This document shows positions 49,641-61,952 of a stretch of 64,000 nucleotides of DNA, one piece after another (position 1 is the stretch's first letter; each line of letters opens with the position of its first letter). Source of the stretch: Primulina eburnea (taxonomy: Eukaryota; Streptophyta; Magnoliopsida; Lamiales; Gesneriaceae); assembly GCF_022965805.1 (NCBI RefSeq), contig NC_133115.1:30867321-30931320 (forward strand). Direction: 5' to 3'. A model generated the notes under the pieces. The model had not been told where the DNA came from, did not search any database, and saw nothing but the letters and a program-made list of their open reading frames with translations. The position numbers and the translations under genes were made by a program.

Positions 49641-49730
49641 TAATTGGTAGACTAGTTATTCTTGTTTTAACGCATCATGTTGCAGTAAATGGAACGATCA
49701 TTCTCGGTTATGAAACTTCTCATAACTTTT
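49640..49730 (+). pseudogene. hAT transposase C-terminal remnant, left half
   Basis: Plus-strand translation gives GRLVILVLTHHVA, then after a small frame slip ERSFSVMKLLITF, the conserved dimerisation motif of hAT transposases (ER-FS-MK pattern). It stops at the solo LTR and resumes on the other side at 53649. Confidence 0.7.
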
Positions 49731-52700
49731 TGTAAGGACCGTGTATCGTATTATCGTAAATATTATGTGGATTATCGATAATTCATGAAATTGTCATGTG
49801 ATTATGTGTATGATGTATATCATGACAATGAAAATGAAAAAATAGGTTGTGATAATAAAAGATTGTATTAGAAATTGATTTGTGTTTGAAACGTGTGCTG
49901 AACCGCAACAGAAAAGTGACACATGTTACGATTTTTAGCATAATTAATTGAGTATTAGTCCAAATGACTTGAGACCAATTTCATTAGAAAGCTAATACAT
50001 AGTACTAAAACTTTCATGTCTTGAGTTTTGTCCAAATCCATTTGGAAATAGGGGCAAAATCATCCCGAAGTGCATCATGTGCGTTGCAGTTCCTACACTG
50101 ACACATTTTGGGAGAATGAGCATAACTCTTGCATTCGATAACCAAATTGAGTGCGGTCAGTGGCAAATGAAATCCAAGACATAGATCTACAACTTTCATG
50201 TTGACCACTTTTGCTAATTCAGAACCTACAATAGCGTTTCGGACAGAGCAAAGCGCACACCCGCGCAGAACTACGCGCACGGGCAGAACAGGCCGCGCGC
50301 CCGCGCGTGTTTCAGTGCCACCGCGCGCTGTGTCCTGTTGTGCACGATTAAGAGGTGCTAAGGATGAGTTTTTGAACATATTTCTTCATTTCATTGCTGA
50401 AGTTTCGAGAGAAATGAGAGGAAATTGATTTCTCTCGTACGAAATCACTTTGAAACGTTATCCAAACGCGAAACAAATTATATATTCGTAATCCTCGCGT
50501 CGAGAGCTTCCTTTTGAGGTAAGTTTCTTCTAGTTTCACTACAACAAAAACGCCCTACGACAACGGATTTTATCCGTTGTCGTAGGCCATTTTCGACTGT
50601 TGTAACTGAGGGTGTTGTTGAAAGTGTCTTCAACGACAACGGTTTTAAACCGTTGTCTTTTCTTCCAACGACAACGGTTTCACAACGGTGTAAAACCATT
50701 GTATTTTCTACCAAAGACAACGAAAAATGCTATTAAAATTTGCGACGGCATTGAAAACCGTCGCAAAAGAAATCCGTTGTCGTAGGTGCACTTTGCGACG
50801 GTTTTCAGAAACCGTCGCTAACATTTGGCGACGGTTCTCAAAACCGTCGCAAATTACATTTGCGACGGAAATCATAAAAAGCTGTCGCTAAATGTAGCGA
50901 CAGTTGTCATGTGGAAATACCGTCGCTATATTGCGACAGTTTACAGGTCCGTCGCTAATATTTTAGGTAAAATAAAAAAAAATTTTAAGAATTTTATTAA
51001 TCTGTGTTGTAAATTGGTACAATCTTGTAAGAGATAAAAACTTTAAGTGTCGTGAAGTGATAAAATCGTGTGAAAGATAAAATTTTAATTGTTTTGAAAT
51101 GGTAAAAAAATCGTGTAAGATATAAAAATTTTAAGTGTTGTGGAGTGATAAAATTGTGTAAGAAATAAAAATTTTAAGTGTTATGAAGGTGTAAATGAGA
51201 AAAATTTAAGTTTGGGGAAGTGAAATGGAAGAAAATAGAGTGAATTTGTATGTATTTATAGAGAGTGGTGGAAAAAAATGGAGGGAGAAATAGGCGGGAT
51301 CGAATTTTTGAAATTTGCGACAGGTATTTGCTAAACCGTCGCTAAATATAGCGACGGTATATTGTATACGTCGCTAATTGGCGACGGGTATTTGTTAAAC
51401 CGTTGCTAAATACAGCGACATTATATTGTATACGTCGCTAATTTGCGACTGGTGTGTGCTAAACTGTCGCTAATGTGCGACGGTTTTTTCTAAACTGTCG
51501 CTATTTTGCGACGGGTATTTTCATAACCGTCGCTAAAAATGAGGGACATTTAGGCGGGATTGAATTTTTGAATTTTGCAACGGGTTCGGCTAAACAGTCG
51601 CTAATAGCGACGGTTGTGTTTTCTAAAACCGTCGCTAATTAACGTTGTGTTTTCTAAAACCCTTGTCCGTTGTGAAAAAATACACGCAAATACTACAAAT
51701 TATTTTAAAAAAATTCTACGACAACGGTTTTTAAAAACCGTTGTCGTTGCCCAAAAAAAACAAGCTAATAGACAACGGTTATGAAAAACCGTTGTCGTAG
51801 GCCAAAAAAAACACGCTAATAGACAACGGTTTTTATAAACCGTTGTCGTAGACCAAGAAAACACGCTAATAGACAACGGTTTTGATATACCCGTCGCGAA
51901 ATTTAGATCGGCGACGGTTTTATTTAAACATGTCGCAATATTTAGCGACGGATATAGAAATGCCGTCGCTAAATATGGATTTGTCTTACACGATACATTA
52001 GCGACGGGTTATATAAAAGCGTCGCCAAATGTAGATCGGCGACGGAATTTGAAGAAAAACCGTCGCTAAATTTCGTTTTATCCCAAAAAAAAAAAAACTC
52101 AAATACAACGGTTTCTTAAAACCGTTGTCGTAGCCCAAAAAAAACACGCTCAACGACAACGGTTTTTAAAAACCGTTGTCGTAGCTAAGAAAAAACACGC
52201 ACAACGACAACGGGTTTAAAAACCGTTGTCGTTGAGCGTGTTTTTTTGTGGGCTACGACAACGGTTTTTAAAAACCGTTGTGGTAGACCATAAAAAACAC
52301 GGTCATAGACAACGGTTTTTAAAAACCGTTGTCGTAGACATATCAACGACAACGGTTTTTAAGAAACTGTTGTCTTTTAGCGGGTTTTTTAAGCCTACGA
52401 CAACGGTTTCAGGAGAAACCGTTGTTAAATGACATACCACAACGGTTTTTTGTAAAACCGTTGTCTCTGATGTGTTGTTGAAAGCCATATTTCTTGTAGT
52501 GTTTCAGCACATTTATTTATTGAAGTGCTGGAATATCATGTATTTGAAGTTGAGATACATATATGTGATAAAATAACCGACAAGAAACTCGTATTCGAAG
52601 TCGGAATTGAATTATGTTATGATTTCAATTTGATATGAATTTTCAAAGTTTCAAAAAATATTTGAAATTTATATTGTTGATTTTGAATGATTTTAATGAT

Positions 52701-53643
52701 TGAAATGAATATGTTATTGATGTAGATAGATTATATACTGATATCTTCATCAACTGGAACGAAGAATTGAGATATGTTGCAACCGGGTAACATACGACAT
52801 GTACCTGTATTATATGATATATGTTTGATTGATTTGATTGAGAATACATGTCTATATGCCTGATTTGTTGAGTTTATGTGGCATACATGACATGCACGTT
52901 GAGCTATGATCTTTGGATACCTTGATATGATTGGATTTGATTCTGGGATTTGTGAACACGATGCTATGTTTGGCATTATGTGGCCCTTAAAACATAGACA
53001 TTAGTGGCCCCGATGATTGATTGAGATTTGGGATTTGATGGCGCTTTGTCGACGCTATCATACGAGTATCCCTGATTGAGGCCGGTGTGCCAGCTCGAGC
53101 ATTGATTTGATAACGATTCGATTGATTCTGACATGTGCTCAGTGGATGAGCATTTGACCTGATACCTCCACGACATACATGCATTGCATATCATAAATCA
53201 TTGTTTAGATATCTGTGGTATATATTATGGTTGCTTCAGACTGAGCTTTGCTCACCCCAGAAGGGGCTGTTGTTGTCTTTGTATGTTGACAATGACAGAT
53301 ACTTCAGGTTATCAGGAGACTGGAGATGGTACTTCTGGAGGGAGTCATGGTTGATTTGAGGTTTCGTGGTCTTTCCCAGTATATATGTATATGTATCTAT
53401 ATACCAAGGTATGTCACGAGGATAAGAGTTTGTTTGTATGTATTTGATCTGGATTATGTGTGGGCTTGTTTTATATTGTGACATGTTAAGACGAGAATAT
53501 ATTATATACTATTTTTAGTATTATAATTACAGTTGACACGTTTTGGGCTCATTGTATAGAAAATTTAAACTCTTTTTCTGCTGTTATTAACTAACCCTAA
53601 TCAGATTATATTGTAATAACAATTAGGAGTTAAGGGCCCCACA
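49731..53643. mobile_element. solo LTR (Ty3-type) containing a nested CACTA element
   Basis: Starts TGTAAGGACCGTGTATCG and ends AAGGGCCCCACA. It is flanked by the 5-bp duplication CTTTT (49726-49730 and 53644-53648). No gag, pol, primer-binding site or second LTR adjoins it, so it is a solo LTR left by recombination. Without the nested element and its 3-bp duplication it is about 1945 bases, long but usual for Ty3/gypsy LTRs of the Tekay/Del type. A CG-rich block (about 50235-50345) and a CTGAGCTTTGCTCACCCC word near 53240 fit such LTRs. The open frame at 50014-50379 on the minus strand is within the LTR and not a gene. Confidence 0.85.
50537..52501. mobile_element. non-autonomous CACTA (En/Spm) element
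   Basis: Begins CACTACAACAAAAACG and ends TTTCTTGTAGTG, whose complement is CACTACAAGAAA. It is flanked by the 3-bp duplication TTT (50534-50536 and 52502-52504). It is 1965 bp long. The interior is two families of inverted subterminal repeats. One is based on ACGACAACGG and CCGTTGTCGT (about fifteen units, mostly 50560-50710 and 51715-52470). The other is based on GCGACGG and CCGTCGC (50740-50960 and 51310-52080). No transposase is encoded. Confidence 0.92.
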
Positions 53644-53648
53644 CTTTT

Positions 53649-53700
53649 CTTCGGAATAAGATGAAAGAAGAGTTCTTGGCAGATTATTATGCTGATTGAC
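53649..53700 (+). pseudogene. hAT transposase C-terminal remnant, right half
   Basis: Translates as LRNKMKEEFLADYYAD then stop, continuing the frame left at 49730 when the solo LTR and one CTTTT are removed. The LRNKM and EEFLAD words are typical of the hAT C-terminal domain. Confidence 0.7.
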
Positions 53701-53934
53701 AGAACCATGCATACCAGCAGATATTTTGGTCTTTATGAAAATTACGCGGAGTCGATAAGATCGCTCACATTTTTCATAAAAATCAACATCATCTGAAATG
53801 ATATTTTCAGTAATAGCATATGATTCGTCTTTCCGTATAGCATAATCAATATCCATCCACCCTAATTGAAGAATAATTCTTTCTTTCCATAATTTATAAT
53901 TATCGTCCTTCAGTTCATGAATGTCGCATTTCAT
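53697..53934 (-). pseudogene. Ty1/copia gag remnant
   Basis: The minus strand encodes a gag-type N-terminus with DNYKLWKERIILQLGWMDID and FIKTKISAGMHGSVNQ, the UBN2-like region of copia gag. It is cut off on its 3' side where the hAT remnant begins. It is a fragment, not a gene. Confidence 0.75.
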
Positions 53935-55418
53935 ATAAAAAAATCGTAAGATGTCTAACTGTATAAAAATATAACATGCTTATTATTTTTAAAATTTTGA
54001 GGTAATATCATGTTTTACCAATGTAAATAATGTTTTGAAAAATCAAGTGACATAAAATTTGCTTGTGGGCTAAAATTTTAATTTAATAAGATTTTTTTGG
54101 GACTTTACGATAAAACTATCAAAATATATTTTCCTTTAACTTCTGTAGGTACATTAAGAAAAATATAATTTTATATTTTAGCCTAATTAGTTATATAAAC
54201 ATAACAAAATCTCTGTAGGGTAAAATTTATTATGTTTATATAGTTAATTGAAATTGATGTCTATTATGTGATTCAAATCCACTTAATACATAATTTTCCA
54301 TAATTAAGGATGATGTGACTATTCTTCAATTATTTAAAATTATACGACACTTTCCACGAGTGTTCCCAAGAAAGATAGGTAGAGCTAAGACCCTTTAAAT
54401 GCCTAAATCCTAGACAGAGCAATGTTCATCAGGGAGACCAGTGGCTAGTCAAGACAGTTTAAACCGATATATGAAAAACTCTCTTAGATCATGTTTTCTT
54501 GCATCACCTTATAATTATTAGTTAACTTAATTGTTCACATTTATGCGAGTCTTTATAAACCCAAACTTTTCATTAAATAATTTTATATTCACAATTTTTA
54601 CTTAATATGTTCATTTAAAATTATAAACAACTTTATATAAATTAATACGAATATAATGTGAATTTCAACGTTCTGATATCTCATATTAAAATCATAAAAA
54701 ATATTTGTGATTTTAATTTAGTATATTAATATTATTCCACTTAATATTATATGTATACACACATAAACAATAAATTATACATATAAAAACAAAATAAATA
54801 TTTTTATACACAAACTAGAGTACAGAAAAAATTTAGAACTATTCTTAATGTGTTTATATTATTTAACTAAATACTATATGTATAACAAATTATACATATA
54901 ACTTTAGTAACACAATTTTTATTTTTATTATTATTATTTTAAAAAACAATAATAATAAAAAACAATACATTTACCGACAATTGAACAATTGAAGTCTTGT
55001 GTGTGTCTATTTTCAATTCAATACACCGAATGTTTTGTCAGAATGATTGAATACAATCATTTCATTTAGCTTCTGAATTCAATTGCTACAATCACGAATG
55101 ACAACTTTCGAAGTCTTCTTCTTTATCCTCTCAATATTATAAACCAGTTGCTCATATTTATGCTCTTAATTTTTTTTTTTTATTTCAAAAACAAATCTAC
55201 AATTTTCAAGATTTCAAACGAGAACTTCAAATTGCAACTTTCTATATCTAGAAGAAATTCTTCGATAAATTTCTAAATATTATTATGTTTGAACTTCAAA
55301 TTTCATGTTTCTTAGGCAAATTTTCATAAATAACTTTTTCCAAAATTTCATGATATCCGATTTTTCGAAAATGAAAACAAATATTTTCAAGACAGATGTA
55401 TCACGGCTTTAATACCAA

Positions 55419-55700
55419 TGTCAGAATTTTTATTAAATTCATGATTATACAAATATATGAACATTATAAACAATATGCGGAAGCAGATCGAGGGCGTTGT
55501 CTCCGATTTCCTCTGATTGAAGCCTTCTAAGCATTCCAACACTTTTTGTAGATAGTGTATTTTGTTCTTATGAGGTGTGTGCTTAGAGATCTCACTTACC
55601 AGTATTTATAGGCCTCTCATATCATAAATGAGTGATTGCAGGAGCCTCATTTTTATGTATTATTTTTATTTTTATTATTAAATATAGGAGAATAATATCA
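55419..55700 (-). mobile_element. possible copia LTR and primer-binding site
   Basis: On the minus strand TTCTGACA is followed by TTGGTATTAAAGCCGTG, a degenerate form of the initiator-Met-tRNA primer site (TGGTATCAGAGC) that adjoins copia 5' LTRs. Inside, GGCCTATAAATACTGG gives a TATA box. The gag remnant lies about 1.5 kb downstream in the same orientation. The far LTR boundary could not be set; the right coordinate is approximate. Confidence 0.4.
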
Positions 55701-57330
55701 CAATGCCTAGCTATTTAATATAAAATTTTAGGTGAAATTCCCAAAAGTAGAGTAAAAATCTGAGTTTGAATTTATCTAAGATATTTTTTTAAAAAAAAAG
55801 AGATATTACAAGTTCAACACATACAATTTCGCACGTCATCAATATGATGTTATTTATCTAATTTTAACATTTAGACATAAATAAAAAATAAATAAATAGT
55901 AGATAGAATCTAGCCGCATGAGTTTTACGCCACCTCACGATTAATTGGATGCATCCTGGTAATAATAATCATAAAGTAACTTCCACTGAGATTTCTTAGT
56001 GAATGTAAAAGTATAAAACGTTTCCACTATGAGTCCACTTCTAAGTTGACCCCAATTAATTATTGTATTGACTCAACAAAAGAACATGAATGTAAAACGT
56101 TTCCAATATATAAAGCACTTGATCTAGAAGAAAAAGAACATGATACGTTGTCTAGGTAAGAATTCGAGTTGATAGAGTAAGTATACGTTTGATCAATGGT
56201 CAGGAGTTTGACTTTTCTTACCAACAACTTTTTTCGGCAAAAATTTATCACACACGACTCGTTCAATGAGGTTTACATTGTGTGGTTTCCATACTCACTG
56301 CGTACCGAAAAATACTGACTACGAGTTCTCACGTGATAAAAAAATTTGACAGCCTTGTATATTATTATTTCTGAATCAGTGACTTGTGTATGACTAGCTT
56401 AATGCGATCAAATTTAAAATATTTCCCAATATATGAAAATGGAAATAAAAGAAATGATAAAAGGGTTCTTAAATACGCACAAAATAAATTTGATGGAAGA
56501 CAGCAATTTGAAAAACGCTTGATTCATCTTTGTGGTGCGGGTGCCGCATATCATAGGACTTTAATACATCAAATTCAAGTATCACAAAGCGTACATTCAC
56601 ATAACGTCGTGATAACCTGTATTGATACGTGGTATGAAATAATAGAAAAGGCGATATATGAATAATTTGTCTGAGTGTAATTAATTATACGACGTCGAGT
56701 GGGTGAGATTAGTGTGAATTAGCAATAAAAAAAGACTCATCAACCATACCACACCATTAGTATTTAGTATATTGCTAGTGCTGTATTTCTTTTCAAGATA
56801 TAAAGTAAGATTTAGACATTTTTCTTGTCATTTTATAACACATTATTAAAAAATTAGTCCAATGTTTTTATTAAAAAAATAATTAACAATTATGTGATTA
56901 AATTATTTAATTTAATCCATAAATGCGAATAGTGTTTGTTTTAGGAATCTTACAATGGACAAAATTTAAGCTACTATCATTATTCATTAGTTATCGACAA
57001 TTGATGGGATCTCCATTGATCGACGCACAAAAGCATAATTAGATTCTTGATCTTGAAATTATTATTCATCTTAGAAATCTTCAATTGAATTTTACAAAAT
57101 AAATTCCTTTAATTTTTTTTTAAAAAAATTAAAATTAAAAAGTTTAATTTTAATATTCTCTCTTAATTCTTACGCGGGATTTATGTAGACTATCACCAGT
57201 GGTATCCATATTGACCTGAGCATTAATTATAGATTACCACCTCAATTTTTGACTCCCACTACGAACACTCGAAAAAGTACAAGAAATGGCATAATACCAA
57301 CATATGCATATTTATAATTTAAATAAGAAT

Positions 57331-57506
57331 ATTTCTCTCGTGAGACGGTCTCACGAATATTTATAGACGGGTCAATTCTACCAATATTCACAATAAAAAA
57401 TAATATTCTTAGCATAAAAAGTAATATTTTTTTATGGATGACCCAAATAAGAGATCTGTCTCACAAAATACGACCCGTGAGACCGTCTCACACAAGAGTT
57501 TGTCTT
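57331..57506 (-). repeat. 180-bp family with palindromic ends, copy H
   Basis: Reversed copy from TCTCGTGAGACGGTCTCACG to GAGACCGTCTCACACAAGAG. Both near-palindromes are well preserved. It lies about 680 bases upstream of the cyclase start codon. Confidence 0.85.
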
Positions 57507-58186
57507 TAAATAATAATTATCGATTAATACATCGTTTACGACCCCTCAGTCTCTCTCTCTATATATATATTATATATAGTCATCTGTATTTACCAACAAA
57601 AAAAGCACAGCTTTATTTTGCCAACCCACAAAGGTTTTAGGAGTGAAAGCACCCAAAATCTTTACCTACAAAAGACTGCCCAATATCATACATGAAGATA
57701 TCAAATTGGAACCAAATCAACTGAATTGTCCACAAAATTCCGGGATCAACCTTTTTTTTTATACTATATACTCAAGCCGATTTTCAGGGAAAGGTATATC
57801 AATAACTGTTCAACTTGATTCATAAGTTGCAATGGAAATTTGCTGTTTAATTTGATGCATGGATTTTTTTGTTTTTAAATCTGGTCACGTATTTTATTAC
57901 ATGAAAAGTTGCGAATATTGGAGTGTTTCGTAAGATATATGCTGAAACTTGCTTGATCATGTGTGTGCCGTTGCAAACTTTTTGTTTAGTTCCTTGTGTT
58001 CGTCAACTTCAGTAACTAAACTCCACGCAACATACATGCTATGCTACCGATTTGCTTAAAACGATGAGAAGAAGAAACCGAACATCATGTAAAACTAATA
58101 AATCAGGCCGCCGCCATCTTCTTCCATACAATTTTCAGCTATTCTTGATCAACCTTGCAGGTTAGCTAGGGAAAAAAAACTGAAAT

Positions 58187-61100
58187 ATGTGGAGACTAAA
58201 GATTGCTGAAGGAGTTGACAGTCCTTACCTTTACAGCACCAATAATTACGTTGGTCGGCAGACGTGGGAGTTCGACCCGAATTACGGGACACCGGAGCTC
58301 CGTCAAGAAGCGGAGGATGCCCGTCGGCAGTTTTGGGACAACCGGGACCAGGTCAAGCCTAGCAGTGATCTCTTGTGGAGGATTCAGGTTCAATGAAAAT
58401 TAACCGCATGCATTATATTCTTGTTGATATATATATATATATATATATTGAGCTTGTTGATTTAATTTTGTTGATTAGATTATGGCATTTTGAATTTTCA
58501 TATGTCATTAACAAAGTCAATATTTTAGAAAATGAAAAAAATGAGGTTATTCCACAAATTATTCAAATCTATTTTGATGATGAAGATGATGATTTATTAT
58601 AATATTTTAAATCATCAAATTTTAATGATCAGTTCCTGCATGAAAAGAATTTCAAACAACAAATCGCCCAAGTGAAGGTTGGTGATGATGAAGACATAAC
58701 TTACGAGGCGACCACCGCCACGCTGCGTAGAGCGGTCCACTTCTTCTCAGCTTTGCAAGCCAGTGACGGTCACTGGCCGGCCGAAAATGCCGGTCCCTTG
58801 TTCTTTCTTCAACCTCTTGTGAGTCGTTTGTCACACAATATTTGGTCTCAAAGCCATATTTCTTGCGAAATGTATTTGTATAAACAAATGGTAATTAAAA
58901 TTTTCATATGCAGGTCATGATCCTTTATATTACAGGCCATCTCAACACCATTTTTCCATTAGAACATCGTAAAGAAATTCTCCGTTACATGCATTGTCAC
59001 CAGGTGTGAATTATTATAACGAAATAAATTCATGTTCTTGATTGATGATTAAATATAATAATGGTCTCGAAAATAAATAATTGCAATCCATAGAATGAAG
59101 ACGGTGGCTGGGGTCTACACATAGAAGGCCACAGCACTATGTTCTGCACTGCACTCAGTTACATTTGTATGCGTATACTCGGAGAAGGGCCAGATGCTGG
59201 GGAAAACAACGCGTGTGCTAGAGCAAGAAAATGGATACTCGATCATGGAACTGTTACGGCTATACCATCTTGGGGAAAAACATGGCTTTCTGTATGTTAC
59301 ATACACTATGCTATCACAACTCTGTGTCTTTCTGGATTGAATTATATATTCTTAATCAGGAAAATGATTACAACTTTTTATTAATTTTTCGTGTAGATAC
59401 TAGGATTATTTGACTGGTCTGGAAGCAACCCAATGCCGCCTGAGTTTTGGCTTCTCCCATCTTTTCTCCCTATGCATCCAGGTACGGACATGTACATATA
59501 CATATATAAACATTCATACATATGTCTATGTGCGCGCGCGCATTAGTACTCATAATGTGATTATGTTTTTCTCAACTAAAATGCAGCAAAAATGTGGTGC
59601 TACTGCCGAATGGTATACATGCCAATGTCATATTTATACGGCAAGAGATTTGTAGGACCTATCACTCCCCTCATTTTACAGTTAAGAGAGGAATTATATG
59701 ATCAGCCCTATGAACAAATCAACTGGAGAAGCGTACGACATCGCTGTGCAAAGGTAAATCGTTGATCACTGGTGCAAATTCTCTTTTTCTCACTTCTCTG
59801 TTACTTGAAAACAAGTTTGTAAATTTTAAACTTGAATGCAGGAGGATCTGTATTATCCTCACCCATTAATACAAGATTTGATATGGGACAGTTGTTACAT
59901 ATTAACCGAGCCTTTCTTGACTCGTTGGCCATTAAACAAGCTAAGAGAAAAGGCTCTCCAAGTGACTATGAAGCACATCCATTATGAAGATGAAAATAGC
60001 AGATATATCACAATCGGATGCGTCGAAAAGGTGTTGTGTATGTTGGCTTGTTGGGTTGAGGATCCAAATGGAGACTATTTCAAGAAACATCTTGCTAGAA
60101 TCCCTGACTATATATGGGTTGCTGAAGATGGCATGAAAATGCAGGTAATTCAGTAATTATCTAGACACCAAACATGATATTTTCTAATTTTAAATGGATA
60201 GATATTGAAAGAAACAAATTGGATTTGAAATGCAGAGTTTTGGAAGTCAAGAATGGGATACTGGTTTCGCAATTCAAGCGTTGTTAGCTAGTAATTTGAG
60301 CGACGAAATAGGCGAGACTTTAAAGAAAGGGCATGATTTCATCAAAAAATCTCAGGTATTTATAATTCTAGTTAAGTTTTTTAATTAATGTGTTGACTTG
60401 GTTGAAATGTGCTGCTGAAATTGAACATGCAGGTAAAAGAGGATCCTTCGGGTGACTTTAAAAGTATGTACCGCCATATCTCTAAAGGGTCATGGACATT
60501 TTCGGATCAGGATCATGGATGGCAAGTGTCAGATTGTACCGCTGAAGGATTGAAGGTATCCCTCCTTGTCTGTAAAGAAAAACGATAGATTCTTGGAAAC
60601 GGAGTGCTTATTTGTTCGACGTTTTTCTTGTTTCCTTTTTGTTAGTGCTGCCTTCTCTTCGCTCTGATGCCTGCGGAAATTGTTGGAGAAAAAATGGAAG
60701 CTCAAGGACTGTACAATGCTGTAAACATATTGATTTCTCTGCAGAGCAAAAATGGTGGTTTAGCAGCATGGGAGCCTGCAGGAGCCTCAGACTGGTTGGA
60801 GGTATATATTCTTGATCAAAACAAGAATTCATCTTTAAGAAACATGCTTTTGTGATAAATTCTATTGATTTCTCGCACCAAGAATCCAAATAAATTTTTT
60901 TTTTTTGATTCGATAGGTGCTCAACCCTACCGAGTTCTTCGCTGATATTGTCGTAGAGCACGAGTAAGATTCATCTAATCATCTTCATCCCATTACCCCT
61001 TTTATTAGTTTCTTTGAGTAACACACGTTTGATTTCAAATAATCTTTAATGAGATTTTCGATGTATGTAGGTATGTTGAGTGCACTTCATCAGCAATCCA

Positions 61101-61952
61101 AGCTCTTGTTCTGTTCAAGAAGTTGTATCCCGAGCACAGGAAAAAAGAAATAAAGAACTTCATCACCAAGGCTGCTGGATACCTCGAAGATATTCAAAGG
61201 CCTGATGGATCATGGTATACATTTTTCATCCATTTAATCAAAATAATTTCAGAAGATCAATTTTACACACTCATGTGATGTTATCTTAAATGGTTTCTTT
61301 CCTTAATTTGTTTGTCGAAAAGGTATGGAAACTGGGGCGTTTGCTTTACATATGGCTGTTGGTTTGCACTGGGAGGACTTGCTGCTGCTGGCAAAACCTA
61401 CAATAATTGTTTGGCTGTTCGGAAAGGTGTCGATTTTCTACTGAAAGCACAGAGGGACGATGGTGGTTGGGGAGAAAGCTACCTTTCATGCCCAAACAAG
61501 GTAATTTTCAATTTATCCTATCCATCCTATCCTAATAATCAAGTGTATGTAAGATTCATCTAATACATATATAAGAGACAGGTGTACGTGCCATTGGAAC
61601 ACAACCGGTCGAACTTGGTGCACACTGCATGGGCTTTGATGGGTCTGATCCATTCAGGGCAGGTGAGCAACCTCTTGCTACAAAATCCCATTTCTAATTA
61701 AAACCAATATCACTAAAAGTTGAGTCTCTTGCTCTGTGTAAACAACAGGCCGAGAGAGATCCAACACCTCTCCACCGTGGAGCAAAGCTTCTGATAAACT
61801 CCCAGCTTGAAAATGGTGATTTCCCTCAGCAAGAAATCACGGGTGTTTTTATGAAAAACTGCATGTTACATTACGCAGCATATAGAAATATTTACCCACT
61901 GTGGGGGCTTGCTGAATATCGCAATCGTGTTCCACTGACTTCATCATCATGA
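58187..61952 (+). CDS. oxidosqualene cyclase, beta-amyrin synthase type
   Basis: Fifteen exons: 58187-58387, 58633-58818, 58914-59003, 59094-59291, 59397-59481, 59587-59753, 59842-60144, 60236-60355, 60433-60555, 60646-60801, 60917-60963, 61071-61214, 61323-61500, 61582-61662, 61749-61952. They sum to 2283 bases, 760 residues, the normal family length, with all phases matching. The enzyme folds 2,3-oxidosqualene into a pentacyclic triterpene at the ER membrane. It starts [20 protein letters not shown]. The catalytic DCTAE motif is in exon 9 ([12 protein letters not shown]). Exon 6 carries MWCYCR, the form seen in beta-amyrin synthases rather than MLCYCR of lupeol synthases. QW repeats such as DGSWYGNWG are present. 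Mixed-amyrin products cannot be excluded from sequence alone. The gene looks intact and functional. Confidence 0.95.
58428..58449. repeat. (AT)n microsatellite in intron 1 of the cyclase
   Basis: Eleven AT/TA units shortly after the first donor site of the cyclase gene. Confidence 0.9.

Larger units (their letters stand above)
53935..58186. other. gene-free AT-rich region upstream of the cyclase
   Basis: It contains the possible copia leader and LTR and one 180-bp family copy. A small frame at 56384-56665 has no recognisable domain. The promoter of the oxidosqualene cyclase must lie at its right end. A TATATATATATTATATA tract near 57560 is more than 600 bases from the start codon, so it would serve as a TATA box only with a long or spliced leader. 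Confidence 0.5.

Noticed and set aside
50014..50379. Minus-strand ORF of 121 codons rich in Arg and Ala
   Set aside because: It lies wholly inside the solo LTR and owes its length to the CG-rich block; no domain is visible.
50537..52501. CRISPR-like array of short regular repeats
   Set aside because: The repeats are palindromic CACTA subterminal motifs of variable spacing in a plant genome, bounded by CACTA ends and a 3-bp target duplication.
56384..56665. Possible 93-codon gene upstream of the cyclase
   Set aside because: No recognisable motif and no adjoining exon; composition is that of the surrounding AT-rich DNA.
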